NCBI RefSeq assembly: GCF_032118995.1
Contig: NC_092665.1
Span: 2,330,001 to 2,394,000 of the forward strand
Direction: 5' to 3'
Origin: Asterias amurensis
Taxonomy: Eukaryota; Echinodermata; Asteroidea; Forcipulatida; Asteriidae
Length of the DNA: 64,000 bases
Shown: in pieces, positions 24,887-36,800 of the stretch
How positions within the stretch are numbered: the first letter of the stretch is position 1
Layout of the letters: the number at the start of each line of letters is the position of its first letter
Translations under genes and position numbers: made by a program
The notes under the pieces: generated by a model
What the model was told of the DNA's origin: nothing
The model's database searches: none
The model's input: the letters and a program-made list of their open reading frames with translations, nothing else

Positions 24887-27800
24887 TCAAAATGGCTCAT
24901 ACATGTAGTTCAGTTCCAATTTTTTGAACTTACCTCTTTCGTTGTACGATACTTCTACAAGGTAGAGGCCACTTGGTGGCGCTGTGTTTCTGGCTTTGAC
25001 GTGATCATTATTACGTGAATCAAGAACCTCTTGCAGGTCCTCTTTTGAGGTATGGCCAAGACCAACAGAGACAAGGGCTGATACCATTCGACGAATCTAA
25101 TTGTGAAAAATATCAAGAAATACCAGTTATTAATATAAACCACAAGGGAATTGACTGTTGAATGATTTCGGGGGTTGAACAAAGAATTGACTAGAGTGGG
25201 TTTCGAGCCAACGACCCCTGGATTAACGTCCCGGCGCTCTACCAACTAATCTCTGAACAAAGATATTGACAAAATTGTTTGTACTTGTTTTATGCCTCTG
25301 AAGAAGGTCCGGTTTGGATGGAAAGCTAAGGCCACCTACCCTATTCATTATTTGACAAAACAGGGACACGCAAAGAAGCTCAGTTAATAGAGCGCCGGCA
25401 CGTTAATCAGGGGGTTTTCCCACTCTAGTCAATTCTTTGTTCAACCCCCGAAATACCAGTTGGCAAGAAAAACATTGATGGCTTTAGTTTTTCCGGAGGA
25501 GGTTTCAAAAGATAGGGTCTGTACTAGCTAGAGGATCTGACGTCTCACTTCAAGGCATGTGAACAATGCCAGATACTGGTTTTTTCTTTTAAAGACAGTG
25601 GACACTATTGGTAATTGTCAAAGACCAGTCTTCTCACTTGGTGTATCTCAACATATACATAAAATAACCAACCTGTGAAAATTTGAGCTCAATCGGTCGT
25701 CGAAGTTGCGAGATAATAATGAAAGAAAAAACACCCTTGTCACACGAAGTTGTGTGTGCTTTCAAAGCTTGATTTCAAGACCTCAAATTCTAAACTTGAG
25801 GTCTCGAAATCAAATTCGTGGGAAATTACTTCTTTCTCGAAAACTACGTCACTTCAGACGGAGCCGTTTCTCACAATGTTTTATACCATCAACCTCTCCC
25901 CATTACTCGTTACCAAGAAAGGTTTTTTGCTAATAATTATTTTGAGTAATAACCAATAGTGTCCACTGCCTTTAAGACAGGTTGTGAAGTTTTTATGATT
26001 TAGGAGATCAATTTATGTAGCACCTTAAAAGCGTTTATAAGGTGCTGTGGTGTACTCAGCAGCCAGAAATCACGGGGAGAACCCAGTCTCTAAACAACAG
26101 TTGTACTGGGTTACACAAAACACAGGGCCAACAGCTTTAGGGTTGGGGGGGGGGCAACTGACACGGAATAACCTTATCCCCAAAACCTTTCAAGTTGTTG
26201 TTAGTAGTTTCTCTTACCTGTCTATACAGGAAAGAACGGCTCCGAAACACAACCTCCAAGAACTTGATCTCTTCCGAATACTGCGAGCCATAATGATGGC
26301 TAAGGAAGCCCTGTGAGGGCGCTATTTCGATACTGTCAATCGTTTTGATTGGTGACTTGACGACGCTCTCTTTGGAGCTACTCCTGAACGCCGAGAAGTC
26401 ATGGGTGCCAAGAAAGATTTGAGATGCTTCTCTCATTGCCTCCACGTTCAACCTTACAAAACAAACATCATGAAATTATACAATTTGAAAAAAAATAAGT
26501 CAACATCGGTGTATAAGTTTGTTATTAAATAGGATTTGAAACTTTGCATGGTGGAAAGATGATGTACATGTAGTAAGGTTTGCAGTAACACCTAAATGAT
26601 TTGGGGGTGATTCTGAAAGAACCGTTGGTTTCAACTCGATGTTTTGTTATTAAAGGTAGACTAGTAACTGCTCCACTTTCTTTATAATTTTGCCAGTAAA
26701 TCCAGTGTACATTTCAATCCCTGCTGTGCCACTTTTCCTTTCCCTTACATGTAAGTGATGTTGGTGCCTGACGTTTGGTCACATAATGGTCCAGGGGTGG
26801 ATTTCACAAAGAGTTAAGACTAGTCTTATCTCGAGATAGGACGAGTTACTTGACCTAACTTAAGACTAGCCATACGTTTTTAATATCTCCTAGGACTAGT
26901 CCTTAGTTAGGACTAGCCCTACGTTTTTAATATCTCCTAGGACTAGTCCTAAGTTAGGACTAGCCCTAACTCTTTGTGAAATTGACCCCAGGACTCAAAA
27001 TATCCCCCAGCACTTGCCATGGTGCCCTGTGCTTCTGCCATGATGCCCTATGGTTCCAATACAAGCTTACATTTCCCCATAGAAGTGCCCCCCCTACCAG
27101 AGGAAAGTTGCTGTGCCCCTTCAAGAGTAAAAATCGAGGCCCGATGGTCTGACAAGAGTTCAGTGAATACTCACTCATATTTGACAGCCCAGCATCTGTC
27201 CATCTCGGTGACCGGCAGCGATCGATGATAACAACCCGTTGCTATTCTGTACAGGTATCTTCTGCTGACGGCTAGATGCTGGGAGTGAAACTCCTCTGGT
27301 ACTTGCACTGCTTTGATGATCCTATGTAAAAAAGAACAAGAGTAAAAATCGGCAATTATTGTGGGCGACAATAATAATATATAGGATTTGTAAGGTGCCA
27401 AAATCCACCCAAATAAGGTGCTCAAGGGCGGGCGCAAGAGGGAATCCTCACACAATCAACCTTATCCACAAGAGTGTCTTATCTCGTCAGTTCCCCCAAG
27501 AATACCTTGCTTGATCATAACGCCCAAAGGTTTTTAAAGGTGGTGCGCGAAAAGCAGTTGCTTTTTGTTTAGCAAATCAGCATCGTTTTTTTCCCAGCAC
27601 TTCTGTACCAGGGGCTAGTGACGAGCAAAAGAGGTATCAACACAACAGGCTGCCCATAGGCTGGGCAGCAATAGACTGTGCAAAATCCTTTGCATATTGA
27701 AAACCAGAAAACATAGTTTTCTATGAATTCTACTAATACAAACTTATTGAAAATATAAATACTCTCAGCAGAAAGATTGTAAATTTTAACAGAATACAAA

Positions 27801-30245
27801 TAATATTATAAAATTATAACTTGAGACGAGGTTTTTTTGGCCAAAAAATGAGGGAAAAATGGCATCAGGTACCATACTAACCTGACAGGCTCATTCCCAA
27901 TGTGGAAATTGATACCTAACTTCAGACCGTCAAGGTTAAATACTGGAGGCTTCTTTGGCGGTCGCACCAGGTCGAAGTGCGCTGCATTGCACAAAGCGTG
28001 GACCCCGGAGTCAGTTCTGCTAGACACAAAGATCTTCGGCGGTTGATATGGGTTCAATTTTTCCAATGCATTCTACGAGGTAAAGTAGAATAAACTTAGT
28101 TAGTTATATGGCTTCTGATTGGCAAACCCGAACAAAGACAATGACAAGTAATAGGGAGACCGCCAACATACAGCTGGATAGTTTAGTAGGTAGAGCGTCG
28201 GTTGTTAATCTGTTGGTTGTTGGTTCAAGTCCTGCTCCAGTATGTTTTCATTGTTCAAACCTAAACCTAAACTTAGCAATGTTATGGGAAACCAGAATCA
28301 GGCCTTTGGTTAAGGCCATTGCCTCCGTTTTCCCCTGGTTTTTCGGGCCTTGGTGAGTTATCCTATAAAGTTTCCCATAGGTTTTCACAATGGAAGTGCC
28401 TTTTACAAAATGGTGGCCTTGCCTTGAGGAAATTCCAGCGCTGCAGACAATAAATACCAGGGATATTTTTCCGTATGGCGCCACCACTTTTTCACAAACT
28501 TTTACAAAAAGGGATATCTCATTGAGGTAAATTAGATACTATATTATTTCATATCGAATGAAAAAGTGGTGGCGCCATACGGAAACTGTTCCAATACCAG
28601 CTATTGAAAATCATTTAGGGAATGTTATATATCTTTGGTTTCGGGGGGATTAAGTACTATTGTTTTAAAATAAGTACTTAAATTATCAATGGTCTGCAAA
28701 TTATGGAAATTATTTATTGTACCTCGATGACATCCTGAACACCAACTAGACCAGTTTCTGTCGTTGTCTTTTTGGATGCTCTTACAACGCCACTTTAAAA
28801 AAAGGAAAACAAGTCAATGTTAATCATGTCAAAAGAGAAATGACCCGCCATAGACGTTAGGACGGGTTACTCTTCCAAACTCGAGACAGATAGGATTAAT
28901 CATAGCATTTCGTGAAATCGGCTGCTTGTGTCGCATGTCACTACAGTAAACATGGTATAAAAATAAACAGCGATGTACAGTTTGCACAATTTAAAGGACT
29001 AATATTCATGTAAGTTCATCCACGATCATCATGACGATGGTGACCGTTTTGTTGCTGACTGCAACATATTCCCAACACCTCAATGAAAATTTGTCTTTTT
29101 GAAATAAAAATGTAATATAAAAAATAGTAAATAAAAGGATGCAGCTTCAAAAATGGATGAGGGAGGGGACGATCAACTGGTATTTTTTTTTTTTTTTGCC
29201 TTATTTAGGTCGTATAATTTTTTATATGGTTGTTTAATATTATTTAAAGTGGAAGTGTCGTGGTCGAGCGGTTAAGAGCACCGAATTCAAACTCTGGTGT
29301 TTCTGATCAGCAGAGTGTGGGTTCGAATCCCCAGCCGTGACACTGTGTCCTTGAGCAAGACACTTAGCCATTGCTTCGTCCTTCGGATGGGACGTAAAGC
29401 CGTTGGTCCCATGTGTTGTGTAACGCATGTTAAAGAACCCAGTGCACTTATCGAAAAGAGAAGGGGTTCGCCCCGGTGTTCCTGGTTGTGGCTGCTTAAT
29501 GCGCCGTAGCACCTTGTAAACCCTTATTAGGTGCTAAATAATTGGGTCTCAGAATTCATCACTGCAATTACCTATCTTTCTGAAAGTTTGTATGTACTCA
29601 GCGCCTTGAGTACCTTGTTTGGTAGATACGTGCGCTATATAAGACTTCGATATTATTATTATTAATATTATTTTTTTATTAAGATTAAGAAAAAAACAAA
29701 ACCAAATTGGTTTAGTCTGCAGAGTAGAGCTACACAACATGGCCATCACCACCACCACCATACATAGGCACCAGTTACTTCTAGAAACTATAATGCTCCC
29801 TCATTCTCACGGGGGAGCCTTCTAGTTTCTAGAAATTAGAGCAATTAGAGTCCTACGACCTCTGGCTGGCTCTAGGATGCTGTAAACCATGGAGGAATCC
29901 AGTCTTGCACAATGTAAATAGTGCACAACCTTTTGTTTCCTTCTTATTATTTATTCTCTCCGCACCTTGCACCGTCGACCAATGGCGCCACCAACGCACC
30001 ATCCCAGTTTAGCTTCCTACGTGAGCTGTTTAGGGATTAAACTACTCAAGACTCAAGACTCAAGACTCAAGACTCAAGACTCAAGAAGTAGGCACCAGTC
30101 ATAATATAACACACATTCCTGTTGTCCACCACACCACGCTTGCGAGCACATGAAGTGAACGACTCCCCAGCTGAAAATGAGTAAAATAAAACACTAACCA
30201 ATATTTTGTTCCGATATACTGGAAATAAATCAAGTATCGAACCAT
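24887..30245 (-). CDS. tRNA pseudouridine synthase-like 1 (PUSL1), 299 aa
   Basis: Six exons: 30199-30245, 28723-28792, 27882-28072, 27175-27321, 26218-26452 and 24887-25096. All introns are GT-AG and all phases agree. The family (TruA) turns uridine into pseudouridine in RNA; human PUSL1 is reported in mitochondria. The catalytic motif RTDSGVHA puts the nucleophile at Asp60. Other conserved blocks are RYLIYFQYIGT (3-13), VSRRYLYRIATG (121-132), GTHDFSAF (167-174) and SFLYRQIRRM (225-234). Length matches human PUSL1 (303 aa). The start chosen (GGGATGG) has a good context; an in-frame upstream ATG at 30299 would add 18 residues. A perfect donor, AG followed by GTAAGT, lies inside the last exon after residue 284, so an alternative C terminus is possible. 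Divergent from MFSD8. Confidence 0.93.
25589..25975. mobile_element. MITE, family C, in PUSL1 intron 5
   Basis: Starts TTAAAGACAGTGGACACTAT, ends 'agtgtccactgcctttaa'. Very close to the copies at 3374 and 54691, so one of the younger insertions. Its internal open frame recurs in other copies and is not a gene. Confidence 0.8.
26793..26990. mobile_element. Foldback element, family I
   Basis: Left end 'ggggtggatttcacaaagag', right end 'ctctttgtgaaattgacccc'. The middle consists of repeated 'aggactagtcct' and 'taagttaggactagccct' units. A shorter copy is at 35358-35468 and a half copy is near 42560. Lies in PUSL1 intron 4. Confidence 0.7.
28168..28245 (+). repeat. tRNA-like sequence (tRNA-Asn-like), SINE remnant
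   Basis: 'tagtttagtaggtagagcgt' resembles an A-box and 'tggttcaagtcctgctcc' a B-box, with GTT in the anticodon position. Arms do not pair well enough for a working tRNA, so it is probably a SINE head in PUSL1 intron 2. Confidence 0.35.
28468..28585. mobile_element. MITE with 27-bp perfect TIRs in PUSL1 intron 2
   Basis: 'tttccgtatggcgccaccac' at the left end is mirrored exactly by 'gtggtggcgccatacggaaa' at the right. About 64 bp lie between the TIRs. Perfect arms suggest a recent insertion. Confidence 0.75.
29250..29672 (+). mobile_element. Full-length SINE with tRNA-Leu-like head
   Basis: The head (about 29256-29341) has A-box 'tggtcgagcggttaagagc', a Leu-type CAA anticodon position, a long variable arm and B-box 'gggttcgaatccc'. 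A body follows ('cttgagcaagacacttagcc'), and the tail ends 'gcgctatataagacttcgat' with ATT repeats. This is the head-body-tail plan of echinoderm tRNA SINEs. It lies in PUSL1 intron 1. Other copies or parts are at 39955, 42385, 48720 (-) and 35470. Confidence 0.75.
29776..30088 (+). mobile_element. Retroposon with (AAGACTC)n tail and 11-bp target duplication
   Basis: Flanked by the direct repeat TAGGCACCAGT (29765-29775 and 30089-30099). It starts 'tacttctagaaactataatg', has a hairpin around 'gctccctcattctcacgggg', and ends with six 7-bp 'aagactc' units. The tail and target duplication point to reverse transcription. Class unknown; no coding. Confidence 0.65.
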
Positions 30246-30834
30246 CCCTCTGTAGCTTTGCCTCGCATTGTCAGAATCTTTAAAACTGTAGTTAATCAAA
30301 CACCACAGACATTTTTGTGTTGAGTTTTGAGAGCAGACGTCTTTTCCTTACTCGACACACACCACGTTGTATACCGCCCTCTTGGGTTTGCTAAATATTT
30401 TACCGAAAAGACCCAGACGTGCAAATTTGAAGTTGCCACATAACGAGGTATAAGGCACCAGACTATTTGTTGAAATCACGGGATACACCGACACGCAGCA
30501 CCAAAAACACATGGGACGATGTGTGCTTAGGGACGGGGGGCGTCACGTCAGTTGAGAAGGCTGTCACGGGTGTATTACGATTGAGTAACCTTTATTGTTA
30601 AATCAAGGTCTCTTTGCATGCTCTGCTGAAGTTATGGTAGTATGTACCCTTGATGCAAAATACGGCTGCTGCGCAGCACCAGCCACGAGACGTACTTAAA
30701 CTTTTATATAATTACTAAACAGTGTGTATTTAGTTAGCCTGTTTGTTTTGGTGCCGGCATTTTACTTTCGTGATCTCTTTGCTGCGGGGAGATCTCCCGG
30801 ATTCCGGGGGGTGAGTGGTAAGCTTGCAGTTGCC
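30246..30834. promoter_or_regulatory. Short divergent intergenic region, PUSL1 / MFSD8
   Basis: Only about 590 bp separate the two start codons, which point away from each other. Both promoters must lie here or overlap the first exons. No TATA box is obvious. Confidence 0.5.
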
Positions 30835-33800
30835 ATGATGAAGTTAAAGACTAAAAAACGGCTGACGAATGTGGCTCAAGCAATCTTCTTTTTACTCGGT
30901 GGAATAGAATATGGTATGTACAGGGAGTTTATTGTTTTGTTATGTAAGTTGTAAACGACATTGTAACGTTCGTAAATCCGGAAAACCGGGCACTCTGGGA
31001 AGTTAGTAAGTCACTAAGTGCCATACTTCTAGAAACTATAAGGCTCCCCTGTGAGCAGGGGAGCCTGAAACTATAAGACTCCCCTGTCTTATAGTTTCTA
31101 GAAGTAGTAAGTGCCACTGCCACTGCCACTGCCTCTGCCACTGCCAGTCAAAACAATGTTCAAAAGTCAAAACACAGGGAAATCAAGCAAAGCAGCAATG
31201 TTGACATCGATGAGTATGACACGCAACATTTAAAAAAATCTGAAAGTTTTACTAAGTTAGGTGGTGTTGACTGCTTTACCAAGTATTGCAAACTTTTTAA
31301 ATTGAACTTTCTTTCATATTACAAGTGAAAAATCACTGAAATCGGTCCATTAATGGCCAAGTTCTTGCTTGGTCTTTTTTGTGTGTGTACCCAACCATAT
31401 TATGAAGCACTCATTGTGTTTGACATTCTGATATTTCCACTCCAATTTGAAAGGATTGATCAAATGGAAAATTGGTACCAGGGTTCTTGCCATCATGCAC
31501 GGTGCGTATCAGGCCGATACACAAACAAGATCTTATAAAGATAAGACCATTTCTGAAGAATTGTCCTGTTGCAGTTTGCACAGTTGGGCTTATAAAACTC
31601 AAAGACAAACACCAAGTAAAAAAAACATTGCAGGGCCCTTGTTTCAATTCAGTGTACCTTGGGTCAGAATGCCCTACAGATTAGAAAATCGGGGAGAGCC
31701 CTTGGGTGCAGTACTGGTGTGAACATTATTTACACTGAGCTTTCAGATTGAAACTATTTAGTTTTTGTGTTAAAACTACCAATTCTCAATCCAGTTCATT
31801 GTCTTTTTTTTTTTTAAATCAAAATCATTTAATCATTTTATTTCCAAACTGAAAAAAAGTGTTATCAATGTAGTGTCACTAATTTGATCTATTAATCTAT
31901 CCCATGGCCACCTTTATGGTTCTGTCCGGGTCAGTTGTGTCATCAATTTATCTAAAACCCTTAAGATAAAACAGATCAATTGGTTGTTTTTCTATTGACC
32001 TTTGAAAGATGACGAGATACTCTACACGAATGGAGGTCTGTTAAAATATGTGCAAAATTGGCTGATAGGAGGGTTGGGGTGACAAAGTCATCATACATTT
32101 ACATCACAATTCCCCATGTGTCAAAAGATCCCACTCCTCCCATGCATTGTTTAAAAGAGAACAGAAATTTTAACTGTGGGTCCAGGGCTAATAGAAAAAG
32201 ATTTTGGGTCAAGTATTGTAAAAAGTATTTAAACAAATTCTGGTCCAATAAAAGTTTTGAGCAACAAGAGATCTTTGGTCAAGTGGGGGAGTGGAAGTCT
32301 AATGTGATGTGAGACCTCATCAAAATTGTGGAAAATATTTACTGGTCTCTAAAACTCGCATTAAAATGGTGTGAAATTTGAGAGTGAAATTTGGCACAAT
32401 CATGATATCATCAAACATCAAATAAGTCTGTACATTCCCAAAAGGTTTTTTTTTGCACCAGTTATTTTAACCCGTGATTAGAAAACTTGAATCGAATTTC
32501 CCCTAATTTTTTGTAACAAAGATTTATACTAAACTTACACAGTTTAAAGATATGATATTGGAAGGCTACCCTTCTTTGGTAGTTGCTCCTGTTTATTTGT
32601 TGTTTAGTTTCACCTATTAAAACCCGAGTATTTGTTATTTCTACCCCTTAGCTGTTGTTTTGCCGACACTCAACGAGTACCTGGGTTCTCTCGATGGGGA
32701 TGCTACCTTTTTCGGTATCGTCATGGCTGCATTCAGCTTCAGCGGTGTCTTAACATCCCCGCTCTACGGCCTCTTTCAAGATCGCTTCCACCGGACAAAA
32801 ATTCTCATTTTATTTGCCAACTTGTTTGAAATTGCAGGTAAGTTTGGAAGGCTTTTTTAAGAAGGTAATTTGTTGAGATATGGCTAGTATTCAGCTGGAG
32901 AAATATCATTTTTTTTCTTGTATTTAAATTTAAGTTTATTTATACACCCTGTGAAATGATTGTACTACCAGGCCTGTATGTTTCAATTTTTAAAGGGCAA
33001 GGGCACCAAGTCGTGTTCTATTTGGTAAAGGGCACCCTGTGAGGAAATTGTAAATTTCTACTGGAGCATTTTAAAGGACACCAAGCCAATGACCAGGGGG
33101 CATGGAGGTAATTGCCTTCATTGGCTCCGTGAAGTATCGGGCCTGCCATTTCAAAAAAATTAATGTATACAAATCTTGATTTTTTTTTCAAAATTGACCC
33201 ACCCTGCACCTACCCCAAGTTTGGAGGTTGTATCGAGTGGCAGGCTTGGTTCTTTGGGTAACCTCAAAGCTGGTGATGTCAAGGATAGTCCTTTGGTGTC
33301 TTGCATTGGTGGAAGGCCAGGTCTTCTCATCATTCATGGTTGATCAAATCGCTGCAAAATGACAACAGTAGGATTATTTATCCCCGATGCAAATTTAACA
33401 TCTAGGGCCTATAATATATCATTGCGGTACCCGCTGCCAAAACATAGGATTCAAACTGCCTCTAGCTACTGGGCAATCTCGGTAGTCTAGTTGGTAAGAC
33501 ACTGCTCTAGAATTGTAAGGGTCATGGGTCCGAATCACACCCGAGTAACATGCCTGTGCTTTGTTCACAGGACTCGGGAAAGTACTGAGTTTACAGTGCT
33601 AACACACATCGGTGTATGGGTAAAAACAGTAGGATTATTGAATAGTTTCAAGGCAGTAAAAACAAATTGTTGTTTTTTTCTTTATTTTTGAATGTGTTCT
33701 GGTTTGTTTTTCTTGACAGGCAACTTTCTGTACTTTGTTGGAGGCACCAAATATATGCTGCTTGGAAGTAGACTAGTTTCAGGTAATTGCTTGCTACGAT

Positions 33801-36800
33801 TAATACATCAGAAAGATACAATTATGACAATAGATAGCCTTGATCAAGGCGCTACAGCCAGCCGCGATCTGCAAAATCCCAGTTCCCATCACTGAATTCC
33901 GCCAGCGCACCCCCATACATAACACAGTGCATATAATATGTGTACAGCGTATGTACACATACGTACTGTACATGTACATGTACCATCTGTATACGGTACA
34001 CTTACGGTACATGGGAACTTCCTAAGTAGCTTGTTTGAGCCACGTGTGCGATGTTGAAAGTAGAAAGACACGACCGTACTCACGACTACGCTATACTGTT
34101 CTTGCTGTACAATGTATGGTAATGTACATTTGTGTATGCACTGCATGCGTGTGCAGCGAACCGGGCCGGGGAACAGTACGTCAACAGCCTTGATCAAGGC
34201 TAGACAATAGACGGATTGCAATAGACATCATTGGCCGCCACCTTTGATGAATTGTGCACAGGTGAAGAGCTAATCATTGGCAGCGTACACTCGTGCACTT
34301 TTCATCACTTTTTCATCAAAGATGGCGGTCATGACCCGTATTGCAATCCATCTATACATGTTCAAAATCTTGGCTACTAAAACTTTCTGGGGGCAAGTGA
34401 AAAAAGTTCAGCTCAAGACCAGATGAATATTTCTTGATCATCGGAGGATGGAATGAAAAACCTACGATTGTAGAGATTAATATACAACAAATACTTCAGT
34501 TAATAAATCTCTTCTTTTTAGGAGTGGGTGCTGGTGTCGGCTCCTCAATTTTTGCACAAATTTCGAGAACATCGACTGAAAAGGGGCGGGCATCAGCCCT
34601 TTCTACAGCCTCGGGGGCGAGGCAGATTGGTCTCCTCCTTGGCCCCGCCCTTAATTTTCCCCTCAACAGCTTGGACTTCAACATTGGGCCATTTCATGTC
34701 AACAAATTCTCCGGACCAGGGGTGAGTCATGGGGACCGCTGTTTTTGGTTTTGTTTTGAATCTTTTAAAAAGCGTTTTATTACACAACCAAACAGCGGAG
34801 ATGCCAATAATGGGATGGTGAATAGGGAACAAGAAGAAATGGTTAGACACTCTTTGAGAAAGGGCAGGCACCCTATGAGGAAATTGTAAACTTCTACTGG
34901 AGCTTTTTAAGGGCACCAAGCAACACTGGCACCAAGGCAATGACCAGGGGCATGTAGGCAATCGCCTCTGTTGCCTCCGTGAAGTATCAGGCCTGGTTAG
35001 ATTTTAGATGTGGAAGGGAAAACCCCAACAGGGGGGAAACAAACACAATAGACCAATCCATTGCGTATTGACCAATCACAACGCAACGAAGGTCCGACAA
35101 ATAAGGTCCGACATGCATGCGCGTATGCTTGGCGCGTGCGGCACAGTTGTGCAGAAAGGCATTGGAGAGGCTCACGTGTTCTTGCTCAAACGTGCGTCGT
35201 GGGCGGAGCCAAATGGATTGGTCTATTGGGTATGGATTGAAAACCCAAACAACACGCAAGGCTCCAGTCTGAGGTGGGATTCACAGAGCAACCGACCTTT
35301 GCATCTTGCAGTCGGGAAGCCGAGAAAGATAATGGAATGTTATTGGCCCAATGACTAGGGGTTGATTTCACAAAGAGTTAGGACTAGCCTTAACTTACAT
35401 TATGTAGGACTAGTCCTGGGACTAACTCGAGATAAGACTAGTCTTAGCTCTTCGTGAAATCTACCCCTGGGCACAAATGTAAAGCGGATTGATACGATAT
35501 TGTATAAAGAAAATGCGCTATATAAAATCTAGATATTAGAACTATTTATTATTATTAATAACTCACCAACAAATCTTGACTGTCTCCACAGATTCTTATG
35601 TGTATCTTGTATGTAGTTCTCGAGTTTGTGGTGTTATTCCTTTTCTATGACATACCACCTCTCGACAAGCAAGATATCATTCTTGCCGCGGAGGAGAATT
35701 CCGCACTTTCTCCCCCGAGCGGAAACGTCACAATCGTTGACGGTAAGGATAGCCTTGAAAAAAGTCTGTATTCAATCAATGCGGATGGCATGAGTGACCT
35801 GCTAGATAATGCTAACAGCTCGGCTACTAACGGCTTGCCGCGGTTGAACAGCGGACGTGCGGAAGTCTACCAGCGGGACACATGCAACAATGACAGCAGC
35901 GAGGACAGCTACGGGGAAAGAAACGTCGACAAGATTCAGAAGATTTCACTGCTTGATGGTACATGAGAAAGCGTTATTAATAAAACTGTTAAGGCTGAGT
36001 CACACTGCAGGGATAACGATAATGATCACGACGCAAAGAGAACGCATTCTATTGGTTGAATGACGAGTGCGAATCCTTCGTGGAGCAATTCAACCAATAG
36101 AATGCGTTCCCTTTGCGTCGTGATAGTTATCGTTATCGTTATCGCTGCAGTGTGACTCGGCCTTTAGAAACCGGGATGCTTAAAGGACTGCTTAAATTTC
36201 TTTAGCATGGAGCATAAGCTCATAAAACTTTCTTTTTATTACTTTCCATTAATGCGACACAGCTTAATAATGATATTGGGCCACAAGGCTTCTTGAAAAA
36301 GGTGCAACAAGGAAGGTAAAAAAGGCTGGATTTTTTTTTTTTATATTAGCAGAAGTGTGCAACTTGCCAAAATGCAAATGCAAAGCAGAAAATGTTGCTT
36401 AAAAAGTTTCAGCTTAGCAGAAATGATCAGGATACCAGTTACAGATTGTTCATGTGACCTGGTACTTTAGCTCTTAATCTTATTCTTTTGGACTTAATTC
36501 TGTTGTGCTTAGCTACTTTTTATGTTTAAGCAGCTCTATTACATTATACCAAGGTAGTTATAACTTGGGACCATTCACTTTGTTTTTCAATTCTTCTTTC
36601 AAACTAAGGTCTTGCTTGCATGGTATGCCGGGAATTATACCTTCAGTTGATTCTTTCCTCATTTTTTTCCATAAACATCTTGTTAAAGGTATGGGTCATA
36701 AATTGGAAAATTCTCCAAAACAATTATAGAAAGCTTACTTTGTGAAAAGCAATGGAGCTGTGGATAGTATAAACCATTTCGAGAAAGGATTCCCTTTGAA

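Noticed and set aside
29256-29341. A genuine tRNA-Leu gene
   Set aside because: The tRNA-like head is continuous with a SINE body and an ATT-rich tail, and similar heads with the same body occur at 39955 and 48720.
30724-30834. N-terminal extension of MFSD8 (MYLVSLFVLVPAFYF...)
   Set aside because: In frame and open, but it adds a hydrophobic stretch not found in the family; the ATG at 30835 has good context and gives the normal length.
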